From NCBI GenBank assembly GCA_001642005.1, contig LWCA01000373.1, positions 1 to 29,877 of the forward strand: 29,877 nucleotides of DNA, in the 5' to 3' direction. Positions 9,733-20,488 of the stretch are shown here, piece by piece. The notes under the pieces are model-generated. The model was not told where the DNA came from and made no database searches. It saw only the letters and a program-made list of their open reading frames with translations. The stretch comes from Intoshia linei (Eukaryota > Orthonectida > Rhopaluridae). The first letter of the stretch is position 1. Each line of letters starts with the position of its first letter. The translations under genes were made by a program, and so were the position numbers.

Positions 9733-12617
9733 TTAATCTCGATCGGTAGATGCAGAGGATACTTTATGAATTTTTGATATTATATCGCTTAAATCTTGTA
9801 TAAATATTTTTATCTAAACGGTGAATAAATTAAAATGCCCAATAATTATACAAATTTACCTTTGTCAACTGAAAACTGGTGTCCATGTTATCGATATTTT
9901 TTTTTTTAATATTTTGGTGTTTGCTTATTAATTGATAAAGGTTGTGTACTGCCCTAGAATATTCATCAAATTAAATATTATTTATATTATTTTTTAATTA
10001 TACATTTTAATTCGACTTATTTCCAAATCTTTGTATGACATAGAACTTTTTATATGTAGCCAATTTTGTTCCCATTTACAAGAATTTCCGAAAGCCTTGT
10101 CGTATTTATTTTGTAGGTACATGAGTTGATTATTTAAATTCAATGATTCGTTGCTCATCGACTAATGTAATATAATCATAATAGTGTATTAGAATATGAT
10201 AATCGATTTATTATTAGTACTTAACACTTTTTAAGGTCAGTAATTTTAAATACGCTCTTTATATTCCCCATCAAGGTGTATTGAAGTATAATTGTATTTT
10301 ATTTTGAAACAACTAATATTAAATATGAATTTTATGCACTCAATCAGGACTCTAATCTGTCAGTATTAACTAAAAACGACAATAGTATAAAAATAAACCT
10401 CAATGTATTTTAAGAGCATTAACTTTTTGTCTTGAAGCATATTTTGATTTTCCATTTCCATGTCTATCAGATCCTGAAAAATATTTTTCTTATTAATTAT
10501 TATTAAATTTATTAAAATAATAATTAGTAACGAAGCGACGATTCCAAGAAATTGATTTTTTTTACGATTCCAATTCAATATTATTTTTTTTAAAAAAAAT
10601 AAAAATGTTTTTTTATGATGATTTTAAGCATTTTAATTTGTTATTTCGTAGTTCTATAAATTCGATTATTATCGATTATTTTTCCAATTAAAAGGTAACT
10701 AAAACTCACCAAAATACCACAAAAACAATAAGTATGATTCAAAAGTATTTAGAATCGCATCGGATTAGGATTTTTTTATGAATCGAATCGGCAACGGAAT
10801 TATAAAAAATTTAGGAATCATCGCATCACTAGTTTTTAGTCGCTATTAGTTGACTGCACGTGACGTGCAATTTTGAATATATAAACTAGTGGTTCTCAAT
10901 TTCAGAATTTCAAGGTGCATTATTCGCATTCAAGAGCACATATTAATATTAATCATGATCTCATACATAATGAGTTTGGGAACCTAATTACAACTTTTTA
11001 TGCTTTTTTGCGACTTAAAAAAATTACTTATTTTAGTTTTATATATAGTAGTATGACCAATGATCGTGGACTATATTTATAAATACACATAAATGTACAA
11101 CGTACATAATATAAATATTTATTTTAATATTTATCCAAATTCTGATAATTGTGTACGTGAAGTTTTTAGTCGCTAATAATTGACTGTGCATGATATTATA
11201 TTAGGAATATATAAACCTGTGTTTCTCAAGATGCATTATTCACCCTCAGAAGCACTTATTATAATCATCATCTCATACATGATGAGTAGGGAACTTAATT
11301 ACGACTTTTATTACATTATAATTAAAATTAACTTACATTCTGATTTATTTTTAAAGTCTCATGACGCGCTAAAATTTCTCTCACTTCATTAAAATCATCA
11401 TTATATTCAATTATAGATTCTAGGTATAATTTGTATTTTCCATATTTTTCGCATAGTTTTTTATATTTTTCCATGTCTAGTTTTAAGAAATCTATTTTTT
11501 CGTTTAATCTAAATTTATTTTCAATTTTCAGTTTATTAAAAATTACACTTCGATTTCGACATCCTTTTCTTTTTTTAATTTTTCTATTAAATATAGTAAA
11601 TGTACAATGTTAAAATTTACCTTCTTCGGTTATTTTTGCTAAAGCTCTATTTTTTTTCATTTCATTTTCCTATTATATCATTAATATTAATAATATATAT
11701 TTTTTTAACTTTAACTATAATTAAAAAAGGGTGTCTACTTAAATCCAACCATTTTTACTATAAATCAAAATTTACCAACACTGAAAGGAAAAATTCAGTT
11801 TTACCAACTATTAAAAAAAAAATCCAGTTTTACAGAATTGCGGAGTATTTCATAAAAATTCAATATCACAAACAAAACAAAATGAAGTTCTCAAATAGAA
11901 AGATAAGTGATAAACAAGTTATACCGGAAGCATCAGATTCAATCAAAGTTTTCTCGTGAAACCAACGGTTAACTTATATGGTGGACATGCCAATGGTTTC
12001 CATGTTTTGTGATATACCTTGCTTCGTCAGTCGTAATTGTTTGAATTATACACTGTTTACCTCTTTTTTTGTATGTCTGTTTCAGAAAATTTAGCTCTTC
12101 AAGCATGCTGTTTACATTTTACATTTTCTTTTTCACGTAAAAGGTTGATAAAAGTGGGTTTTCCATAAGGGGTGGTAAAAGTGAATTTTTAGTAAAAATG
12201 GTTGGATCTAAGTAAAAATGGTTGGATTTTAGTGAAAATGGTTGGGTTTAAAAGTCAATCTTATATAGTTTATTAAATGAAATCTAACTCTTAAAAATTT
12301 ATCAAATCTCAAAAGAGAATTTTTAAGTTTTAATTCTTTTCTGTGAAATTCATTTTTCCTGTGTTGTAAGCCTTCCATTTTCATTTGAAACTCCTATTAA
12401 CAATTATTATTTGCAATTTAATTATTAGTAATACTTCCTTCTGAGCTAAAAGTGCTTGCTCAACTTCGGCAATTTCACGTTTTTTGTCTGACAGTCTTGT
12501 TGCCGCTGTTAATTGATCGTCCCCTTTGTATGGTACATTCCTAAAATGATGTGTCGTTAAATAAAATGGTAATATTTTGCATTTTTTCTTTTCATTTTTT
12601 AATTTCAAAATTCTCAT
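9733..12617 (-). CDS. CFAP73: Ciliary coiled-coil protein, CFAP73/CCDC42 family
   Basis: Member of the DUF4200 coiled-coil family. In green algae FAP73 is part of the modifier-of-inner-arms complex of the axoneme; CCDC42 is its animal relative acting in sperm and cilia. Exons in transcript order: 12617-12435, 12393-12289, 11669-11621, 11583-11547, 11508-11337, 10473-10399, 10161-10004, 9953-9860, 9813-9733. Phases agree and give 317 aa, the family's usual length. Diagnostic segments: RLSDKKREIAEVEQALLAQK, then EFQMKMEGLQ, LLRFDKFLR, ENEMKKNRALAKITEE, DFNEVREILARHETL, LNLNNQLMYLQ and FIQDLSDII near the end. The protein is almost wholly predicted coiled coil with no membrane segment. The start at 12617 is the first Met in frame; an extra upstream exon cannot be excluded. 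CFAP73 and CCDC42 are paralogues and I cannot tell which this is closer to. Introns 2 and 5 hold repeats R2 and R1. Confidence 0.9.
10830..11320 (+). repeat. R1 repeat, two tandem units in CFAP73 intron 5
   Basis: Two consecutive diverged units. AGTTTTTAGTCGCTA starts at 10831 and 11161 (330 bp apart). GGTGCATTATTC.C..TCA and CTCATACAT.ATGAGT recur about 310 bp apart. The block AGTAGTATGACCAATGATCG with ATATTTATAAATAC lies at about 11046. Each unit also has TATATAAAC followed by a TTCTCAA-like phrase. The repeat lies antisense to the host gene, whereas the copy at 3890-4314 is sense to its host. Confidence 0.75.
11721..12250. repeat. R2 element with inverted arms in CFAP73 intron 2
   Basis: The left arm (11721-11834) reads TTAAAAAAGGGTGTCTACTT then AAATCCAACC and TTTACCAAC blocks. 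This is the reverse complement of the ends seen at 4322-4468 and 15776-15886. The right arm (12133-12250) has the same motifs in direct orientation. The roughly 300 bp between the arms is unique here. The arrangement is that of a non-autonomous DNA transposon with long inverted ends. TTAA at the outer left edge and in the Lon-intron copy could be a target site. Confidence 0.6.
12191..12250 (+). repeat. Three tandem 20 bp repeats
   Basis: AGTAAAAATGGTTGGATCTA, AGTAAAAATGGTTGGATTTT and AGTGAAAATGGTTGGGTTTA follow each other without a gap. They form the outer part of the right R2 arm; the other R2 copies have this unit once. Confidence 0.9.
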
Positions 12618-13838
12618 TCTAAGTATACAACCGCATTAATTAGGGTTACCCGTAAATTGATAATTAAAAGCTCATTAAAGCAATAAAAATAAAAATGTAA
12701 CTTTGAAAAAAGTTTAAATTAGACTTTTTTTATATTCCGAACAGGAACTCGGTTATCCATACGACACTGATTCACCTGCACGTAATGTAAAAATTACACC
12801 ATTCTTAACTGATAATACTTTGGTTTTCATATTTTTATGTATATAAAGAAAATTACAGTAACAATTTCTCTTCAAAAATGAGTTTAAAATATTCTTCAAT
12901 ATTGAATGACATTTTTGTCAATTTATTAAATTTAAAGTTTTAAATCTTGATCGTTCCAATATTGTAGTATAGCAATAACAAATAACAATACATATATAAT
13001 TTCGATAAATTACTAACAATAACGGATTATTACTGCACTATTAGCTTGACAGGTTTGTTATTTTCTTAAAACGTCGATAGCCTGCTAAGGGTGTTGTTTT
13101 TTTAATTTTTAATTAACCAAATATGCAAATATTCCAAATTCAAATATATGCTTTCAAATTTTATTAGAAAATCATAATAATAACGTTATAATTCAATTAT
13201 GACCATATATTAATGTAAAAATGCAAATAAATCAATTTGAAAGTGAAACAAAACTAAATGAAATTCAAATATAAGTTCACAATTTTTAATTTTTTTTGAA
13301 ATTGTAAGATGAATATCGAAATTTTAATTTTAATTTAAAAAATATTGGTTGATAACATGTTGATAATTAAATTGTTATTATATTAATTCGTTTTTTATAG
13401 GGCAATGTGTATTTCTGATGTTTACTTTTTTCTACATATCAACTGGGATAAACTGTATCTAATTCACAGCCGTGGAGAGTGAGCAGTAGGCCTGGGACAG
13501 ATAAAAATTGTAGGCCCTATACCATGTAGATTAAATTTAGGAGGGTAAGAATTGGACCCGAGCAGTTCCAAGTTGTACAATAAGATACAATTAAGGAAAA
13601 TACAAGTTTATTTAAAATTAATTTTTGAATTAAATGTGAGCCATTTTGAACATTTGAACATTTTATTTCAATTAACCCTTTACTGCTTGCCCTAGTCAAA
13701 AACTTTAACCATTCTAGGCATGTCACCATGAAAACGAAAATTTATAAAAAATACAATGACATAACAATATACTTCAGTTTAAATTAACATTTATTTGATC
13801 ATATTACCAAAACTTACTTACAATTCTATCACTTATAA
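12618..13838. other. Divergent intergenic region, CFAP73 and Lon
   Basis: Upstream of two genes pointing away from each other, so it should hold both promoters. No recognisable promoter motif stands out. Around 13470-13740 the base composition is less extreme and includes TTAACCCTTTACTGCTTG (from 13672), which resembles the end of a TTAA-targeting transposon, but no matching end was found. Confidence 0.45.
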
Positions 13839-16800
13839 ATGCGATTATTTCTTCGAATTTTAAAGAGATGTAACACCTCTGAATTAAACTTATCAAAATG
13901 TTATCATGTAATACGATCTACTCCATCAAGAATTCAAAAACATCTATATGATTCTTCAATCATTCCAAAAAAATTTAATAATATTTTCTACACTAGATTG
14001 CTTTGTTCAACTGGTAAATTTGTAAATAATCCAGCGTCACACTTTTCAACATCGTGGAAACCATTCACGGAAGGCCATGAACAGAAATGTGATTCTGATG
14101 GGGTTGGAAATTCAAATAAAGATTCTTCTGACTCCGCTGCTTCTTTCGGTGATTCCAACAACCAAGACTCTGGTGATAATGGAGACGGGTATAGTCCCTA
14201 TGTAAGTCCATCTAATCCGGCTGATTTAGTTAAAGCGGTACTGACACTTTCTCCAGTCAATATACCTGAAGAATGGCCACAAGTTCCGGTTATCGTAGTA
14301 AAACGAAATCCGGTTTATCCGAGATTTGTAAAACTAATTGAAATTAAAGAAAAAGAGTTGATTAAAATTATTCGTAAAAATCTTAAAATGAAACAACCTT
14401 ATGCCGGTATTTTTATGAAAAAAAACGACGATGATGATCGAGAAATTGTTAACAGCTTAGATGACATCTACAAAATTGGAACATTTGCTCAAATTCACGA
14501 AGTACAAGACATGGGTGATAAACTAAGATTAGTGGTTATGGGGCATCGTCGTATCAAAATTAATAAATTGCTTACTGAAGATTGCAGCGACATTCAGGAA
14601 AAGGGTAAAAATTTAAGTTCACATAGGAAACGCTTTCCATCCGACTCGTATAAACCACGTTTTAATAAACCACAGGTTCAAATAAAACCAGATAAAGTTT
14701 TGATTGTTGGTATAGATAACCATCCGTATGGCGAACCTTCTAAAAACCAGGAAACTAAAGCATTGATTGCTGAAGTACTTAAAACTATTAGAGACATTAT
14801 TTCATTAAACCCTCTTTATAAAGAAGCCGTTTCTCAAATGATTCATGGGAATCATAATCTCATTGAAAATCCTTCCTATTTATGTGACCTTGGAGCAGCT
14901 ATTTGTGGTTCGCCATCGACAGACTTGCAAGCTATTATGGAGGAAAATGATGTTACTAAACGATTATATTTAACGTTGGGTGTTTTAAAAAAAGAATATG
15001 AATTGGGAATATTACAGCAAAAAATAGGTCAAGAAGTAGAAGATAAAGTCAAAACTCAACATAGAAAATTTATGTTGAATGAACAACTTAAAGTTATTCG
15101 AAAGGAACTTGGTGTTGAAAAGGATGACAAAGATACCATTGTGGAAAAGTTTAAAAAGAGAATTGAAAATGCAACTTTACCTACCAATATTTCGGATGTT
15201 TTGGACGAAGAATTTACAAAGTTTAACCTACTTGATCCTCATTCAAGTGAATTTAATGTTTCCAGGAATTATTTGGATTGGTTGACACATCTGCCATGGG
15301 GGAAAGTTTCTCAAGAAAAGTTGAACATCATTGAAGCCAGAAAAATACTCGATGAAGATCATTATGGTATGCTTACTTTTATATTTAATTCAAAATAATG
15401 AGAGGTTGTGAACAGAATGTATTGCGACTAATTCGATGTGGTGTCTCATAAAATATACATTTACATTTTTTTTAATTCCGTAAAATTTTTCGTGATTCCA
15501 TGATCTATTCACATCTCTAAATTTTTTATCGACCCAATTATTTTTAATAAACCACCAAGGGTCCATGTGTTAAGTCATAATTACATGTTTTTTGTATCTT
15601 CGTTACAAACTTGAAAAATTACTATTTTTTATTATTTAAGGTGGAATATTTTTGATATTTTATGAAATTTTATAAATCTTGCGTAATTATGTATTTATAT
15701 AAATTTTTATGACTATATATATATATGTATATGTATTCACTTGAGGGTTTGTGAAAATGAATTTTTCTTTTTATGTTTCGTAAAACTAGATTTTTCCCAT
15801 AAGGGTTGGTAAAACTGAATTTTTTTTTAGGGTTAGTAAATTTTAATTTTTATTAAAAATGGATTTAAGTAGATACCCTTTTTTAAATAAAATAAGCCCT
15901 ATAAATATAAAAAGCATAATTTTAGGATATTTTATAAAGTCGTTAAAAGTATCGTAAATTTCAATCTCAGAAACTTTCATCTTAATGGTTAAAACCTCAA
16001 ATTACGGCTAGTTAAAATAAAAAATCATAGAATTTTACTTCAATTTTTAATTTAAGCTACAAATCACACTCTTAAAGTTTTATAAATAGTTTGGGCGCTC
16101 TTATCTGGTGCATTGACTGCAATATTTCAGATTAGGTTCACAGTCAAAAAGATTTTAACTTCTCATTGAGAGACTCATTATTGTTAAAGTATTAGTGTCG
16201 TATAGCAGGGATTCTCAACTGTGGTCGAATCAGCCCCTTGGGGCGATTTTTCTATTTTATTACACAAAATACATAATCTAAAAAAAATTTTTACAATTTT
16301 AACAAATAATCCCAATACAGACTTAATAAATTATAGATTTGTCAAAAATTTACCATTAATAGAATTTACTAATAGCACAGTCCAACACCAAATAAATACA
16401 AGGATGATGAATACATCATCTTATTCGTCTCAATGAGATGGTCAACGTGATAGCAATATTATTTTTCAATCAAAGAATTGTCAATGTAAAAGTTTGACAT
16501 TAATTTTTAAAATTTATAAAATAACTTCAGATTTCTTTGAACCGGTGCACCGGTTAAGAATCACTGGTCTAAAATAACATACACATGTGTTACAATTTTT
16601 TAAGAAAATTATTGGTTCTATGGGTCGATTCTTTAAAAAAATGACTAAAAAAACTTTTTTATGAATTATGGAGGGGCGACTAAAAAAGGTTGAGAATCCG
16701 TGGTGTGTAGTATACATTGTATGCCATTTGAATTAAAATTTTCGGTAATTGATAAAAATTGATAATCCTTATTGTTGACTCAACACCTTTTGAAAATTTT

Positions 16801-18274
16801 GAAACCTGTTGTAATATATAATATAATTTTTTGTATTTACTATATTTAAATTAGGCATGGACGATGTCAAACAAAGAATAATTGAATATATATCTGTTAG
16901 TAAATTGCGTGGGACGACCCAAGGTAAAATATTATGCTTATACGGAGCTCCAGGAGTTGGAAAAACTAGTATAGCCAAATCAATTGCTCGAACTTTGGGA
17001 AGAGAGTACTATCGTTTTTCAGTTGGCGGAATGTCTGATGTAGCTGAAATAAAAGGTCACCGTAGAACTTATGTAGGTGCCATGCCTGGAAAAATAATCC
17101 AATGTCTCAAAAAAACACAAACTGAGAATCCTTTAATACTTATCGATGAAATTGATAAAATCGGAAGAGGTCACCACGGAGATCCTTCATCCGCGTTATT
17201 AGAAGTATTGGACCCTGAACAAAACGCCAACTTTTTGGATTATTTTTTGGATGTATCGGTAGATCTTTCTAAAGTACTTTTCATTTGTACAGCGAATACT
17301 CCTGAGGCAATACCTGAAGCCTTGCGAGATCGTATGGAAATGATTGATGTTTCTGGATATGTCGCCCAAGAAAAGATTGCAATTTCAAGTATCCATCTGA
17401 TACCACAGGCCCGCAAAGCTAGTGGAATCAAAGACGATCAGCTCGAAATAAACAATGAAGCATTGGAAGAACTCATACGCTACTACTGTCGTGAAAGCGG
17501 AGTTCGTAATTTGCAGAAACACATTGAAAAGATATTTAGAAAGGCTGCGTATAATATCGTAAAAAGTGGCGACAGTGACGAAAAAACCCCTACAATAGTA
17601 ACGAAAGAAACTTTGCAAAGTTATGTCGGAAAACCGATATTTTCGTCGGAAAGATTGTACAACCATACTCCCGTTGGAGTAGTGATGGGATTAGCCTGGA
17701 CAAGCATGGGCGGTTCAACTTTGTACATTGAAACTTCATTCAAAAACATAAAAACCTTGACTGATTCTAAAACACCTGGTCAAAATACTTTGAAATTGAC
17801 TGGAAATTTGGGAAAAGTCATGCAGGAAAGTGCTGAAATTGCCTTAACGTTTATTGAATCTTTTATTAAAAAAAACAATTTGAATAAAGAATCTTTTCAA
17901 TCTCAATTGATTCATTTACATGTGCCACAGGTATTGACTTATTTTAACTTTGATTTAAACGTGTTTAGGGAGCTACGCCAAAGGATGGGCCTAGTGCAGG
18001 AGTTACAATTGCATCAGCTTATTTATCGCTTCTTTTGAACAAACCAATTCGAAAAGATTTTGCGATGACGGGCGAACTTTCTCTAACAGGTAAAGTTATG
18101 CCGGTTGGAGGAATTAAAGAAAAAATCATTGCTGCAAAAAGGTCTGGTGTAAAGCATATTTTATTACCAAATGAAAATAAAAAGGACTATCATGATTTGG
18201 CAGACTTTATCAAAAATGACATTGATGTTGCATTTGTGAGTGAATACAAAGAAATATATGACAAAATTTTTTAA
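13839..18274 (+). CDS. LONP1: Mitochondrial Lon protease (LONP1), 3 exons
   Basis: ATP-dependent serine protease of the mitochondrial matrix that degrades misfolded and oxidised proteins. Exons 13839-15366, 16855-17930 and 17969-18274 join in phase to give 969 aa, close to other animal Lon proteins. Residues 1 to about 70 are basic with almost no acidic residues ([10 protein letters not shown]...), a mitochondrial presequence. A Ser/Asp/Asn/Gly-rich linker follows (about 82-128), then the N-terminal substrate-binding domain ([15 protein letters not shown]). The AAA+ module has Walker [10 protein letters not shown] (about 540-548), Walker [12 protein letters not shown] (Asp/Glu about 607-608) and ALRDRME. 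The proteolytic domain has the catalytic Ser in PKDGPSAG (about 877) and Lys in GGIKEK (about 918). All catalytic residues are present, so it should be active. Intron 1 (1488 bp) holds an R2 copy and an hAT-like element; intron 2 is only 38 bp. Confidence 0.98.
15776..15886 (+). repeat. R2 repeat, copy in Lon intron 1
   Basis: TTTCGTAAAACTAGATTTTT, CCCATAAGGGTTGGTAAAAC and a GGATTTAAGTAGATACCC end followed by TTTTTTAA. This matches, base for base over most of its length, the reverse complement of the left arm at 11721-11834. Confidence 0.75.
16206..16702. mobile_element. hAT-like non-autonomous element in Lon intron 1
   Basis: The left end CAGGGATTCTCAAC (16206) and the right end, read in reverse complement, CACGGATTCTCAACC (from 16702) form inverted ends of the type CAGNGGTTCTCAACC that are common in hAT transposons. 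The flanking 8-mers TCGTATAG and GTGTGTAG agree at 5 of 8 places, a possible eroded target duplication. There is no transposase frame inside the 497 bp. A second hAT-like terminus lies inside at about 16540-16567. Confidence 0.6.
16540..16555. repeat. 16 bp perfect palindrome
   Basis: AACCGGTGCACCGGTT equals its own reverse complement. It is GC-rich in a very AT-rich setting and is followed by AAGAATCACTG, so that the minus strand reads CAGTGATTCTTAACCGGTG, itself like an hAT terminus. Confidence 0.9.
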
Positions 18275-18323
18275 TTTGTAGTAAAATTGTAAATTTTTAT
18301 TTTTTAATGTACAATTTGAAAAA

Positions 18324-20488
18324 TTAGGATAATCTAAAGTTTTGATCCAATCGTCCATATCGGGGTAAAAGAGAAAATTTTTTTTCAATGGGAACAACAT
18401 CATCGATATTGTAACTCATAGTGTTTGGCTCGGGTTTTTGTTCATTCATAAATTTGGAAATGGACGGTGGGATGTGACTGTTTGTTTCGGTTTTTTGGCA
18501 CACTTTTGCTTCGTCTTGGGATTGTTTGTTTATTTCCTTGTTAAGCCAAGCAATGTGATTTTCATGTGATTTTATAATCTTTTCTTGGTTATCTATTTTT
18601 ATTTCAAATTCTTTAGTTTTATTGGTTAGTTTTTCACATTTTCTATTGGTTTGTATAATTTGCTTTTCTTTGGATTGTAACTTTTCTTTTAATTCTTTTT
18701 CGTTTTTTTCAACTACCTTTTTCTCTTCTTCTAGTGACACAATTATGCATTCCTGTTTATGGGTTACTTCGTTTCGAAGTTTTGATTTTGTTCGCATATT
18801 TTTCAATTCATTCTAAATATATATTCTGTAACAACCTTTTTATTTTTTAAATGACCTAATATAAAAAATTGAAACACAATATCGGCAATTTATAGATCTG
18901 AAATTTTGCAACATTGGGTTCCATTATGATCGATTTTACCCTCACTAATTTGAAACCCACAATTTATAAAAAATTAAAGGTAAATTGATTTTATTGTGGA
19001 ATACCCGGGTTATTAAAATTGTTGAAATCATTTTTAAAAAGCATTTATTCTGGCCACCCCTGCAATGTAAATTTTGGTATTTTTTATAAATGTAAGACAT
19101 ACTGCCATTTTTCGTATAATTTCATTGGCTTTGTTGTTGTCTTCTTTAGATTTGTTACAAGATTCTTTCATTGAATTTATTGTAATTTTGTCATCATCCA
19201 ATTGCTTGTTTAATCGCTCATTAATTTGTATATATTCATCATTTTTTTTTTGCAAAACTTTGAGACAATTTGCAGAATCTTCCTTATCTTGACACATACT
19301 ATTAAGAGATTTTCGAGTAGAATCAAGTTGATTTTTGCAACCAGCAAAACGTCTTTCAGTGTCATCCAATTTTGTGTTCAAATTTTGATAATTCATTTTA
19401 ATTTTTTTCAAATCATCAGTTAAATTAATAATAGTATTAGACGATTGAGTATCATTTGCTTTTTGTTGAATAAGTAAAGAATCATATTCGTTTTTCAAAC
19501 TATATTTTTCTTCTTCGAAGTATTTCAAGTCGTCATTCAATTTAGCTATCAAGTTTACATGTTTTTCGTTGACATCTTTTAGGTTTTGTGAATATTTTTG
19601 AAAGTTTTTGCAATTTTCTTTAGTCATCTCTTGTTTTAAATTTTCAAAATCGAGGTTCCTTTGGCCTAGCGCTTCTCTAGTATGTCTCAATTGTTCGTTG
19701 TATCTAATTTCATTACTTTCCATTTTATTTTTAAGACAATTAAAAGATTCTCGATTTTCTCGAAGACAACTTATAAGATAATCAATCAATTGGTCTGGAG
19801 ACGCTACTTCCAATTGTAAAGACAATCTGACAACATTTTTGAAATCATCAATTTCCAAAATCGACAAATGAGTACTCACCTTATTTTTGTAAATTTCCAT
19901 ACCATCTGTACTTTTTGACAAAACATCACTCATTTGTGACATACGACCGGATTTCTCACCATTACATTCAAAATCCGCCGAATTAGAAACTAAACCACCC
20001 GTCAAATTATCATGAAATGTATTCTTCGAATTTGACCACTGAGTCGGATTGGATATGGTAATTTGCAGGACAATTTTGGAATTGCGTTCATTTTCAAAAT
20101 TGATCTGATCAAAAAATGAAATTAATTTCTCTGAAAATTTATCAAAATTTACAAGAATCCCTTGCTGTCTTTTTAATTCTGTAAATTTGGCTTCATCTAT
20201 AAAAGTTCTGTAAAAAAATGACGGGTCGTCAGGATCTGTAATTTGAACAGTAAGAATATTACACGAAATGTTTATGTTTTTTTCAGATTCAACGTCATCG
20301 AAATTTGCATGTGGTCGAGAAATTATGTTGAAGATTTGACGTCGATTAAATTGATTTAAAACTTTTGTATCTTTAATTTCATTGTTGGAATTTAAAGTTA
20401 CTACTACTAGAGCGTCGTGGGTATTTGACGTATTTTCGATAAGATTTACAAATTTAACCTTTAAAACCTTTTTAAAAAGTTTTCGCAT
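18324..20488 (-). CDS. SASS6: Centriole assembly protein SAS-6, 2 exons
   Basis: SAS-6 dimers form the nine-fold cartwheel that templates new centrioles and basal bodies. Exon 1 is 20488-19103 and exon 2 is 18812-18324, joined in phase 0 (intron 290 bp) to give 624 aa, near the family's usual 600-660. The N-terminal head domain shows DPDDPSFFYRTFIDEAKF and LKRQQGILVNFDKFSEKLI (about 84-122). The PISA motif region is FKNVVRLSLQL (about 216-226). A long coiled coil runs from about 246 to 590, with ANEIIRKM at the exon junction and HENHIAWLNKEINK in exon 2, both matching conserved spots in the family. The C-terminal tail is short and polar. Compared with the family there is an extra stretch of about 55 residues (about 153-208) between the head domain's last strands. 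The stop codon lies 49 bp from the Lon stop on the other strand, so the 3' UTRs probably overlap. Confidence 0.92.

Noticed and set aside
11431-11613. Plus-strand open frame rich in Phe and Ser
   Set aside because: It is the antisense shadow of CFAP73 exons 4 and 5.
13517-13729. Minus-strand open frame of 70 codons upstream of Lon
   Set aside because: No recognisable domain, no splice partners, composition like random AT-rich sequence; probably chance or transposon noise.
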